This document shows positions 1 through 5,907 of a DNA stretch of 7,311 bases, in pieces. Each line of letters begins with the position of its first letter. The stretch's first letter is position 1. The position numbers and the translations under genes are program-made. Origin of the DNA: an uncultured Simplicispira sp. (GTDB lineage: Bacteria; Pseudomonadota; Gammaproteobacteria; Burkholderiales; Burkholderiaceae_C); contig CAIRYF010000206.1 in NCBI GenBank assembly GCA_903882725.1, forward strand, positions 1-7,311, given 5' to 3'. Under the pieces are notes generated by a model. It was not told the DNA's origin. It saw only the letters and a program-made list of their open reading frames with translations, and did not search any database.

Positions 1-2098
1 ACGAGGTTTCAAAGTTACCCGCCATCGGCTGGTAGAGCGGATCGCCAGCGTTTTGGCCATCCACAACGGCGGCCATGCGCTCGAAGGTTTCTTTCACTTG
101 GCGCTCGGTGACGACGCCGTGCAGCAGCCAGTTGGTCATGTGCTGGCTGGAAATACGCAGCGTGGCGCGGTCTTCCATCAGGCCGATGTTGTGGATATCG
201 GGCACTTTGGAGCAGCCGACGCCCTGATCGACCCAGCGCACCACATAACCCAAGATACCTTGGGCGTTGTTGTCCAGCTCTTGCTGTTTTTCTGCGTCCG
301 ACCAGTTGGGTGTGGCGGTGACGGGGATGGTCAACAGGCCGGTCAGCAGGTCGCCGCGCACGGCGTTGAAGTCGGTTTTTTCTAGTTCGATCTGGATGTC
401 GCTCACTTTGACTTGGTGGTAGTGCAGCGCGTGCAGCGTCGCACCCGTCGGGCTGGGCACCCAAGCGGTGTTGGCTCCGGCTTTGGGGTGGGCGATTTTT
501 TGCTCCAGCATGGCGGCCATCAGGTCTGGCATGGCCCACATACCTTTGCCGATTTGTGCCTTGCCGCGCAGACCGCATTCCAGGCCGACCAGCACGTTGT
601 TGCGCTCATACGACTGGATCCAGGCGCTGGTTTTCATGTCGCCTTTGCGGATCATGGGGCCGGCTTGCATGGCGCTGTGCATTTCGTCGCCGGTGCGGTC
701 CAAAAAGCCGGTGTTGATGAAGGCCACGCGGCTGGCAGCGGCACCAATGCAGGCTTTCAGATTCACCGAGGTGCGGCGTTCTTCATCCATGATGCCCAGC
801 TTGACGGTGCTGCCCGGCAGGCCCAGCAGTTGCTCGACGCGGCCAAACAGCTCGCTGGCAAACGCGACTTCAGCGGGGCCGTGCATCTTGGGCTTGACGA
901 TGTAGACCGAGCCTTTACGCGAGTTGCGCAGACCGTTGGTGCCGTGCCCTTGCAGGTCGTGCAGCGCAATGGTGGTGGTGACGACAGCGTCCAAAATGCC
1001 CTCGGGGATTTCGCGTTGCACGCCCTGCGCATCGGTGTAGAGGATGGCCGGGTTGGTCATCAGGTGGCCGACGTTGCGCAGAAACATCAGCGAGCGCCCA
1101 TGCAGGCGCACTTCGCCGCTGCCGCCTGCTGCCGTGTAAATGCGGTCAGCATTCAGGCCGCGCGTCAGCTGCTTGCCGCCTTTGTCAAAGGACTCGGTCA
1201 GCGTGCCCTTCAAAATGCCCAGCCAGTTGCTGTAGCCCAGCACCTTGTCGTCGGCGTCCACGGCGGCGACGGAGTCTTCCAAATCCAAAATGGTCGACAG
1301 CGCCGATTCGATCACCAAGTCCGACACTCCTGCTGCGTCGCTGCCACCAATCAGCGTGCTGCGGTTGATGATGATGTCGATATGCAAGCCGTGGTGTACC
1401 AACAGCACCGACGTCGGCGCGGCGGCGTCGCCTTGGTAGCCGACCAGTTGGGTGCTGTCTTTTAGGCCGCTTTTTGCGCCGCCTTGCAGTGCGACGACCA
1501 GTTGGCCGCCTTCAATGCGGTAGCCGGTCGAATTTTGGTGCGAGCCACTGGCCAGCGGCGCGGCTTGGTCCAGCAAATTGCGCGCAAAAGCGATGACTTT
1601 GGCGCCGCGTTTTTCGTTGTAGCCCGGGCCTTTGGCGCAGTCGTCGGCTTCAGAAATAGCGTCGGTGCCATACAGCGCGTCGTACAAACTGCCCCAACGC
1701 GCATTGGCGGCGTTCAGGGCGTAGCGGGCGTTGAGGATCGGCACCACCAGCTGCGGGCCAGCTTGCACCGCCAGCTCGTCATCGACATTGGCGGTGGTGG
1801 CCTGCACGCCTTCGGGCACCGGCACCAGGTAGCCGATGGTGCTCAGAAAATCGCGGTACGCCGCCATATCAGCGATGGGGCCGGGGTGCGCTTTGTGCCA
1901 GGTGTCCAGCTCGGTTTGCAGGCGGTCGCGCTCGGCCAGCAGGGCAATGTTGCGCGGTGCTAAGTCGGCGACGATGGCATCAAAGCCTTGCCAAAAAGCG
2001 GTGCTATCGACGCCGGTGCTGGGCAGCACTTGCTCGTTGATGAAGCTGTGCAAGATATTGGCCACTTGCAGGCGATGAACTGTAGTGCGTGCGGTCAT
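1..2098 (-). CDS. glcB: Malate synthase G, C-terminal end cut by window edge
   Basis: Cytosolic enzyme that condenses glyoxylate with acetyl-CoA to malate, used in the glyoxylate shunt and in glycolate/glyoxylate use. The minus-strand frame is open from the ATG at 2098 to the left edge, giving 699 residues without a stop. Compared from memory with the E. coli protein (723 aa), about 35-40 C-terminal residues are missing. The catalytic residues known for the G isoform can be placed: Arg341 in FLRNVGHLM, Mg ligands Glu439 in GIMDEERR and Asp467 in GFLDRTGDE, Cys629 in GCSKVPD, and the catalytic base Asp643 in [12 protein letters not shown]. The N-terminal motifs [20 protein letters not shown] and [11 protein letters not shown] are also typical. 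An AAGG Shine-Dalgarno (complement of 2107-2110) lies about 8 nt before the start. The gene stands alone, divergent from the M20 gene, with its own promoter. Family assignment is very secure and the protein looks intact as far as it is visible. Confidence 0.97.
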   Translation of the reverse strand, partial: MTARTTVHRLQVANILHSFINEQVLPSTGVDSTAFWQGFDAIVADLAPRNIALLAERDRLQTELDTWHKAHPGPIADMAAYRDFLSTIGYLVPVPEGVQATTANVDDELAVQAGPQLVVPILNARYALNAANARWGSLYDALYGTDAISEADDCAKGPGYNEKRGAKVIAFARNLLDQAAPLASGSHQNSTGYRIEGGQLVVALQGGAKSGLKDSTQLVGYQGDAAAPTSVLLVHHGLHIDIIINRSTLIGGSDAAGVSDLVIESALSTILDLEDSVAAVDADDKVLGYSNWLGILKGTLTESFDKGGKQLTRGLNADRIYTAAGGSGEVRLHGRSLMFLRNVGHLMTNPAILYTDAQGVQREIPEGILDAVVTTTIALHDLQGHGTNGLRNSRKGSVYIVKPKMHGPAEVAFASELFGRVEQLLGLPGSTVKLGIMDEERRTSVNLKACIGAAASRVAFINTGFLDRTGDEMHSAMQAGPMIRKGDMKTSAWIQSYERNNVLVGLECGLRGKAQIGKGMWAMPDLMAAMLEQKIAHPKAGANTAWVPSPTGATLHALHYHQVKVSDIQIELEKTDFNAVRGDLLTGLLTIPVTATPNWSDAEKQQELDNNAQGILGYVVRWVDQGVGCSKVPDIHNIGLMEDRATLRISSQHMTNWLLHGVVTERQVKETFERMAAVVDGQNAGDPLYQPMAGNFETS

Positions 2099-2100
2099 AT

Positions 2101-2146
2101 AAAAAACCTTAAAAAAGTAGAAAAATAAAAAGTAGAAGTAGAAAAG
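2101..2146 (-). other. Pyrimidine-rich leader of malate synthase mRNA
   Basis: On the plus strand this stretch is almost purely A and G, broken only by a few T and two C bases, and it repeats the word AGTAGAA. In the malate synthase transcript it becomes a U/C-rich tract running into the AAGG ribosome site and the start codon. Such unstructured U-rich leaders can favour ribosomal protein S1 binding. That role is inference; the compositional contrast with the flanking genes is plain in the sequence. Confidence 0.45.
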
Positions 2147-2182
2147 TTTGGTTTTTGCACTTTGTGCAGCTGGTAGCCACTG

Positions 2183-2197
2183 TATTCGATTTGAATA
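2183..2197. repeat. Small palindrome in malate synthase leader
   Basis: TATTCGATTTGAATA has perfect 5-bp arms (TATTC/GAATA) around a 5-bp centre. It lies downstream of the predicted malate synthase promoter, inside the predicted 5' leader. It could be a half-conserved operator for a dimeric regulator, but arms this short also arise by chance in AT-rich DNA. Confidence 0.25.
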
Positions 2198-2230
2198 TCA
2201 GCATAAATAGCCTGAGAAACAGTAAACCTG

Positions 2231-2265
2231 TGACTTTTATATATGTAATCTGACCATCAAAGTCA
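2231..2265. repeat. Inverted repeat across the predicted malate synthase promoter
   Basis: TGACTTT at 2231-2237 and AAAGTCA at 2259-2265 are perfect 7-bp inverted copies separated by 21 bp. One arm overlaps the -35 box and the other touches the -10 box, so a dimeric regulator bound here would block or reposition RNA polymerase. An operator role is inference; no known regulator consensus was recognised. Confidence 0.35.
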
Positions 2266-2266
2266 A
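2236..2266 (-). promoter_or_regulatory. Predicted sigma70-like promoter for malate synthase
   Basis: On the minus strand TTGACT (complement of 2261-2266, 5 of 6 to the -35 consensus) is followed after 17 bp by TATATA (complement of 2238-2243). An overlapping TATAAA (complement of 2236-2241, 5 of 6) sits at 19 bp spacing. This is the best promoter match in the intergenic region and points at malate synthase, implying a leader of roughly 130 nt. The elements are visible in the sequence; promoter activity is inferred. Confidence 0.55.
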
Positions 2267-2312
2267 CGTGTTGGTGTCAGTGGTTGCTGTCAGGTGGTGG
2301 CGGGTGTTTTAT

Positions 2313-2400
2313 TTTGATAGCTACCAGCGCTTGTAAATAGGCGATTTCAGTGTGTTTTATATTTGAAACTGTTGTTTGGCAAGCGCTTATAGCTATCAAA
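2313..2400. repeat. Intergenic inverted repeat with GATAGCTA/AGCGCTT arms
   Basis: The 21-nt arm at 2313-2333 (TTTGATAGCTACCAGCGCTT plus G) matches the reverse complement of 2380-2400 at 19 of 21 positions, with a 46-nt AT-rich centre. The words GATAGCTA and AGCGCTT resemble a short palindromic intergenic repeat I recall from many Comamonadaceae genomes. It lies between divergent genes and has no flanking coding sequence, so it is neither a shared terminator nor a transposon with its own transposase. It may be a REP/MITE-like element or a regulatory structure. Confidence 0.55.
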
Positions 2401-2404
2401 TAAA
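2376..2404 (+). promoter_or_regulatory. Weak sigma70-like promoter candidate for the M20 gene
   Basis: TTGGCA (2376-2381, 5 of 6 to the -35 consensus) is followed after 17 bp by AATAAA (2399-2404, 4 of 6 to TATAAT). It overlaps the right arm of the inverted repeat and would start transcription about 80-90 nt before the M20 start codon. Spacing is ideal but the -10 match is modest. Confidence 0.3.
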
Positions 2405-2481
2405 TAGTTGTCTGTCAGTGGTCGATGGCCATCAAGGGCTTGGCGTGTACGCTGCTTCGCGCTTGGCTAGACTGGCAGCTT

Positions 2482-2488
2482 GGAAGGA
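2482..2488 (+). promoter_or_regulatory. Ribosome binding site deciding the M20 start
   Basis: GGAAGGA ends 8 nt before the ATG at 2497. An in-frame ATG at 2425 has no Shine-Dalgarno and would add 24 residues that are not expected before the family's N-terminal helix. The 2497 start is therefore preferred. Confidence 0.7.
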
Positions 2489-2496
2489 TAAACACC

Positions 2497-3696
2497 ATGC
2501 ACATCATTGAATCGATTGCCCAGCACGCTGGCGCTATGGCCGCGTTGCGCCGCGACCTCCATGCCCACCCGGAGCTGCGCTTTGAAGAAACCCGCACCGC
2601 CGATGTGGTGGCACAACAACTTATTGAATGGGGCATACCCATCCATCGGGGGCTGGGCACTACCGGGGTGGTCGGCATTGTCCATGGCCGTGATGGCGGT
2701 GCCTGTGGCCGCGCTGTAGGGTTGCGTGCCGACATGGATGCGCTGCCCATCACCGAGAGCAACACTTTTGACCACGCCAGCCGCCACCCCGGAAAAATGC
2801 ACGCTTGCGGCCACGACGGTCACACGGCGATGCTGTTAGCTGCGGCGCAGCACTTGGCAGCACACCGCGACTTTGACGGTATCGTCTATTTGATTTTTCA
2901 GCCAGCCGAAGAGGGCGGCGGCGGTGCGCGCGAGATGATCAGCGATGGTCTGTTCACGCTGTTTCCGATGCAAGCGGTGTTTGGGATGCACAACTGGCCG
3001 GGTATGCAGCCGGGTCAGATGGCGGTCAGCCCCGGCCCAGTGATGGCGTCGAGCAACGAATTCAAAATCACCATCCACGGCAAAGGTGGCCATGCGGCCA
3101 TGCCGCACACCGGCATCGACCCGGTGCCCATTGCTTGTCAGATGGTGCTGGCGTTCCAGACCATCCTGACACGCAATAAAAAACCGGTGGATGCGGGCGT
3201 GATCTCTGTGACGATGCTCAACGCTGGCGAGGCCACCAACGTCGTGCCCAATACGTGTGAGTTGCAGGGCACGGTGCGCACTTTCAGCATCGAAGTGCTG
3301 GATTTGATCGAACGCCGAATGCGCCAAGTGGCCGAGCACCTGTGCGCAGCGCACGAGGCAACCTGTGATTTTGAATTTGTGCGCAACTACCCGCCGACCA
3401 TCAACAGCGCGCCCGAGGCAGCGTTTGCGCGCCAAGTGATGCAAAGCATTGTCGGTGCCGCCAACGTGGTCGAGCAGGAGCCGACGATGGGTGCTGAAGA
3501 CTTCGCTTTCATGCTGCAAGCCAAGCCCGGCGCGTACTGCTTTATTGCCAACGGCGATGGCGCGCACCGGGGCCTCGGCCACGGCGGCGGGCCGTGTACC
3601 TTGCACAACCCGAGCTATGACTTCAACGACGCACTGATTCCGTTGGGTGCCACCTACTGGGTGCGGCTGGTGCAGGCGTGGTTAGCGCGCGCTTGA
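2497..3696 (+). CDS. M20 family metal-dependent amidohydrolase (hippurate/N-acyl-amino acid hydrolase type)
   Basis: A 399-residue cytosolic hydrolase of the M20D amidohydrolase group, which cleaves amide bonds of N-acyl amino acids such as hippurate or N-acetyl amino acids. Domain order is normal: catalytic domain, inserted dimerisation lid at about residues 187-297, then the catalytic domain again. Expected metal ligands are present: Cys104 and His106 in HACGHDGH, the Glu138-Glu139 pair in QPAEEG (one being the general base), His165 in GMHNWPG and His370 in LHNPSYDFND. Other family motifs are RRDLHAHPEL near residue 18, GLRADMDALP near 75 and MGAEDFAF at 331. There is no signal peptide. The substrate cannot be read from sequence: hippurate, N-acetyl amino acids and indole-acetyl conjugates are all possible. 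A 101-bp gap separates it from the acyl-CoA-binding protein gene, with no clear terminator between, so they may share a transcript. Confidence 0.93.
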   Translation: MHIIESIAQHAGAMAALRRDLHAHPELRFEETRTADVVAQQLIEWGIPIHRGLGTTGVVGIVHGRDGGACGRAVGLRADMDALPITESNTFDHASRHPGKMHACGHDGHTAMLLAAAQHLAAHRDFDGIVYLIFQPAEEGGGGAREMISDGLFTLFPMQAVFGMHNWPGMQPGQMAVSPGPVMASSNEFKITIHGKGGHAAMPHTGIDPVPIACQMVLAFQTILTRNKKPVDAGVISVTMLNAGEATNVVPNTCELQGTVRTFSIEVLDLIERRMRQVAEHLCAAHEATCDFEFVRNYPPTINSAPEAAFARQVMQSIVGAANVVEQEPTMGAEDFAFMLQAKPGAYCFIANGDGAHRGLGHGGGPCTLHNPSYDFNDALIPLGATYWVRLVQAWLARA

Positions 3697-3783
3697 GGCT
3701 GGCAGTGTCGCCTAGGCATCAGCCCCAAGGCGGCTGCTGGTCCGTATTGCTAGATGCTGGCCGTAAGATGGAAAAATTTGTCC

Positions 3784-3789
3784 AAGGAG
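3784..3789 (+). promoter_or_regulatory. Consensus ribosome binding site of the acyl-CoA-binding protein
   Basis: AAGGAG sits 8 nt before the ATG at 3798 and fixes that start. The frame is open further upstream to 3678, which overlaps the M20 gene, but that extension encodes no family sequence and has no ribosome site. Confidence 0.75.
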
Positions 3790-3797
3790 CATTCCCT

Positions 3798-4052
3798 ATG
3801 TCCGATTTGAACGCTAATTTTGAAGCCGCTGTCGCCCACTCGAAAAATCTCAGCGAGCGCCCTGATAACCCGACGTTGCTGAAAATGTATGGTCTGTACA
3901 AGCAAGCCAGCGCCGGCGACAACACCGAGAAAAAACCCGGCTTTACCGAAGTGGTGGATCGCGCCAAGTGGGACGCTTGGAACAAGCTCAAGGGCACAGC
4001 AGCCGACGCGGCCAAACAGCAGTACATCGACTTGGTGGCCGAACTGAGCTGA
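3798..4052 (+). CDS. Acyl-CoA-binding protein (ACBP)
   Basis: An 84-residue, single-domain cytosolic protein of the ACBP fold, a four-helix bundle that binds long-chain acyl-CoA esters with high affinity and buffers or delivers them. The length matches the family's 86-92 residues. The ligand residues known from bovine ACBP (Tyr28, Tyr31, Lys32, Lys54, Tyr73) all occur here with a constant offset of three: Tyr31 and Tyr34-Lys35 in MYGLYKQA, Lys57 in DRAKWDAW, and Tyr76 in QQYIDLV. Strong match, and probably functional. It lies between the M20 gene and a DUF1840 gene on the same strand, with 86 nt to the latter. ACBP is mainly eukaryotic and patchily distributed in bacteria; I recall it as common in Burkholderiales, so recent transfer need not be invoked. 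Confidence 0.95.
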   Translation: MSDLNANFEAAVAHSKNLSERPDNPTLLKMYGLYKQASAGDNTEKKPGFTEVVDRAKWDAWNKLKGTAADAAKQQYIDLVAELS

Positions 4053-4060
4053 ACTGAGCG
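4041..4060. repeat. 10-bp tandem duplication over the ACBP stop codon
   Basis: GAACTGAGCT at 4041-4050 is followed directly by GAACTGAGCG at 4051-4060, matching at 9 of 10 positions. The stop codon TGA at 4050-4052 spans the junction, so the second copy is untranslated. It looks like replication slippage. Confidence 0.6.
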
Positions 4061-4100
4061 CAAGGCAGCCCCGATAAACCTATACAGTTGCAGCCTTAGG

Positions 4101-4121
4101 TACTTTAAGTATTTAGTACTT
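4101..4121. repeat. Overlapping TACTT/AAGTA inverted repeats before the DUF1840 gene
   Basis: TACTT (4101-4105), AAGTA (4107-4111) and TACTT (4117-4121) form two alternative 5-bp palindromic pairings sharing the middle arm, followed by a run of T at 4120-4125. It could be a weak AT-rich hairpin or an operator 17 nt before the start codon of the DUF1840 gene. It is too weak to call a terminator. Confidence 0.3.
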
Positions 4122-4138
4122 TTTTCCAAGGACGCACC

Positions 4139-4486
4139 ATGCTCTACAAGTTCAAATCCCGTTCCACTGCCGACCTGATTTTGTTGGAGCCCCACGGACG
4201 CAGGCTGTTGCAGATCATTGGTAAAGAAACTGGTCCGACCGGCATCGTCACGGTGACGCAAATTCCTGCGGCAGTGGCCGCGCTGGAGGCGGCAGTGCTG
4301 GATGATGATCGCCGTATTGCCGCCCGGGAGAAAGAGAAAAAAGCGTTGTCCCACGGGCAAGAGAGTGATGCGCAGGACGACGATCGCCAGGACGACACCG
4401 TGAGCCTGCACCAACGCGCTGCGCCATTCATCGAGATGTTGCACCGCAGCGCTGAGGGCGGACACGATGTGGTGTGGGGTGCCTGA
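4139..4486 (+). CDS. DUF1840 domain-containing protein
   Basis: A 115-residue soluble protein of unknown function. The N-terminus MLYKFKS followed by a leucine/isoleucine-rich stretch, RRLLQIIGKE at 21-30 and a PAAVAALEAAV helix at 43-53 match my memory of DUF1840, as does the C-terminal block at 89-114 with HQRAAPFIEMLHRS and VVWG. The middle (about 55-87) is highly charged and probably disordered or an extended helix. An AAGGA ribosome site (4128-4132) lies 6 nt before the ATG. It is the last plus-strand gene before a strong terminator and may be co-transcribed with the ACBP gene. No signal peptide, membrane segment or catalytic motif is seen, and no function should be assumed. Confidence 0.85.
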   Translation: MLYKFKSRSTADLILLEPHGRRLLQIIGKETGPTGIVTVTQIPAAVAALEAAVLDDDRRIAAREKEKKALSHGQESDAQDDDRQDDTVSLHQRAAPFIEMLHRSAEGGHDVVWGA

Positions 4487-4523
4487 GCGTAGAACTTAGT
4501 TAGCTGCGCTGAACGCGCATATT

Positions 4524-4569
4524 AAAAAACCGCTGCTCTGGGTATCAACCCAGAGACAGCGGTTTTTTT
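4524..4569. terminator. Strong bidirectional intrinsic terminator
   Basis: A perfect 12-bp outer stem (AAAAAACCGCTG, 4524-4535, with its complement at 4557-4568) continues into an 8-bp inner stem (4536-4543 with 4548-4555), interrupted only by one unpaired A at 4556. A 4-nt loop ATCA caps it. The plus strand ends in seven T and the minus strand in six, so it can terminate both the DUF1840 transcript from the left and the ligase operon from the right. It sits exactly between the convergent genes. Confidence 0.95.
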
Positions 4570-4580
4570 GTGCGGGCTAA

Positions 4581-5828
4581 TTAGCGGTAGCTGCGTGCGT
4601 CTTCGATCACCTTGCCGTCGTTGGGCAGGGTGCCTGGTGCAACCAGTTCGACTTCGCCGCGCAGCTTGGTGACTTCACGGATGGCATCTTGCAGGCGATC
4701 GGCCAAACCGGACGAAGTTTCGGTGGTTTCGACTTGCAAAATCATTTGGTCGTTGGCCATTTCGCCGGTGACTACCAAGCGTGCGCGCTTGACTTGCGGA
4801 AAGCGTGCCGCAATGCTGGCTACTTGACCTGGGTGGACAAACATACCGCGCACTTTAGTGGTTTGGTCGGCACGGCCTAGCCAGCCCTTGATACGCACGT
4901 TGGTGCGACCGGTGGGACACTGGCCGGGCAAGATGGCCGACAGGTCGCCAGTGCCAAAACGGATCAAAGGATAGTCGGGGTTGAGCGTGGTCACTACCAG
5001 TTCGCCAACTTCGCCTTCAGGTACTGGGTCGCCAGTGCCGGGACGGACGATTTCTACAATGACGTGCTCGTCCAACACCAGGCCTTCGCGGGCCGAGGTT
5101 TCGTAGGCAATCAGGCCGAGATCAGCCGTGCCGTAGCACTGGTAGCCAGCCACACCGCGCTCGGTGAACCAGTCGCGCAGTGAGGGAGGGAAGGCTTCCG
5201 CTGACAGCAGTGCTTTGGTCAGGCTGGGCAGGGGTTGCTTGAGTTCGGCGGCTTTGTCCAAAATCAGTTTCAGAAAGCTCGGTGTGCCGATGTAGCCGGC
5301 CGGGCGCAGCTCGGCCATGGCTTGCACTTGTTGCTCGGTTTGGCCAGTGCCGCCGGGGAACACGGTACAGCCCAGCGCGTGAGCGCCGTTTTCCATCATC
5401 GAGCCAGCGGGCACAAAGTGGTAGCTAAAACTGTTGTGGGCCAAGTCGCCAGCGCGAAAACCGGCAGCGTACAGCGCGCGCGCCATGCGCCAGTAGTCGG
5501 CGCGGATGCCTTCGGGTTCGTAAATGGGGCCGGGGCTGCAAAAGACGCGTGGCATAGCGGCACCAAAACCCATGGTGGCAAAGCCACCAAAGGCGTTGTT
5601 GGCGCGCTGTGCCTCCTGGCGTTCTTGCAGTTGGTACTTGCGTGTGACGGGCAGGGTGGCCAGTGCTTCGCGGCTGTTGATGCTGGCGGGGTCAATGTCA
5701 GCCAAAATTTCAGCGAAGGCGGCAGAGTTAGCGCGCGCATTCTCGATTTGGGTGGGCAGAGCCGACATCAAATCGGCTTCGCGTTGATCTGGTGGACTGG
5801 TTTCCAGTGCGTCGTAAAAAGAGTTCAT
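4581..5828 (-). CDS. PaaK-like phenylacetate-CoA ligase family protein (AMP-binding)
   Basis: A 415-residue cytosolic protein of the adenylate-forming superfamily, closest to phenylacetate-CoA ligases (which make aryl-acetyl-CoA from acid, ATP and CoA). Recognisable pieces in order are GGTGQTEQQ at 159-167 (PaaK GGQTE motif), IGTPSFL at 180-186, SAEAFPPSLRDWF near 209, YGTADLG at 232-238, FGTGDL at 291-296 with the conserved Asp295, the hinge and C-terminal start GRADQTTKVRGMFVHP at 318-333, and GKVIED near the end with Lys406 as candidate adenylation lysine. The usual SSGTTG phosphate-binding loop is replaced by FCSPGPIYEPEG at 96-107. The start at 5828 fits family N-termini (FYDALET), but no Shine-Dalgarno precedes it. 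It lies 70 nt after livF in the same operon, so it probably activates the imported acid. The true substrate and even ligase activity are uncertain. Confidence 0.85.
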   Translation of the reverse strand: MNSFYDALETSPPDQREADLMSALPTQIENARANSAAFAEILADIDPASINSREALATLPVTRKYQLQERQEAQRANNAFGGFATMGFGAAMPRVFCSPGPIYEPEGIRADYWRMARALYAAGFRAGDLAHNSFSYHFVPAGSMMENGAHALGCTVFPGGTGQTEQQVQAMAELRPAGYIGTPSFLKLILDKAAELKQPLPSLTKALLSAEAFPPSLRDWFTERGVAGYQCYGTADLGLIAYETSAREGLVLDEHVIVEIVRPGTGDPVPEGEVGELVVTTLNPDYPLIRFGTGDLSAILPGQCPTGRTNVRIKGWLGRADQTTKVRGMFVHPGQVASIAARFPQVKRARLVVTGEMANDQMILQVETTETSSGLADRLQDAIREVTKLRGEVELVAPGTLPNDGKVIEDARSYR

Positions 5829-5877
5829 GGTGGTGTGGGTAGTAGCAGTAGTAAACGCAGCGGGCGAAGGGGTGCCG

Positions 5878-5907
5878 GTTATGTCAAGTTATGCCAAGTT
5901 ATGCCAA
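5878..5907. repeat. Three tandem 10-bp repeats over the LivF stop codon
   Basis: On the minus strand the unit TTGGCATAAC occurs twice, then TTGACATAAC, at 5907-5878. The first unit encodes the last residues Leu-Ala and the TAA stop of LivF, and the other two are in the gap to the ligase gene. Each copy carries its own TAA-containing word, but only the first is read. Confidence 0.75.

Larger units (their letters stand above)
2275..2422. repeat. 10-bp direct repeats bracketing the inverted-repeat element
   Basis: TGTCAGTGGT occurs at 2275-2284 and again identically at 2413-2422. The two copies enclose 128 bp containing the large inverted repeat at 2313-2400. They could be the footprint of an insertion (target duplication), but they do not abut the inverted arms, and a chance 10-bp match within 400 bp is possible. 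Confidence 0.3.

Noticed and set aside
53..1465. Long plus-strand open frames (110 and 350 codons) inside the malate synthase gene
   Set aside because: They lie wholly antisense to a clear malate synthase G, have low-complexity A/G/H/Q-rich translations without family motifs, and are typical shadows of GC-biased codons.
2425..2496. Upstream ATG that would extend the M20 protein by 24 residues
   Set aside because: No ribosome site precedes it, while GGAAGGA sits 8 nt before the ATG at 2497, and the family helix begins just after that start.
2836..3606. Minus-strand open frame of 256 codons opposite the M20 gene
   Set aside because: The plus strand encodes a complete M20 enzyme with all metal ligands, and the antisense translation shows no domain or ribosome site.
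3710..3740. Possible terminator after the M20 gene (CAGCC/GGCTG stem)
   Set aside because: The stem has only 5 bp and no following T-run, so it cannot be supported as an intrinsic terminator.
4107..4125. AT-rich hairpin with T-run as a terminator after the ACBP gene
   Set aside because: A 5-bp AT-only-dominated stem is too weak, and the T-run leads straight into the ribosome site of the next gene.
3719..4465. Minus-strand open frame of 248 codons across the ACBP and DUF1840 genes
   Set aside because: It spans two well-supported plus-strand genes and their intergenic gap and has no recognisable protein motif.
5850..5887. TTGACA within the decamer repeats as a -35 box for an internal ligase promoter
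   Set aside because: At 16-18 bp downstream on the minus strand the sequence is GC-rich with no -10 match. The nearest AT-rich word, TTTACT, is about 26 bp away.
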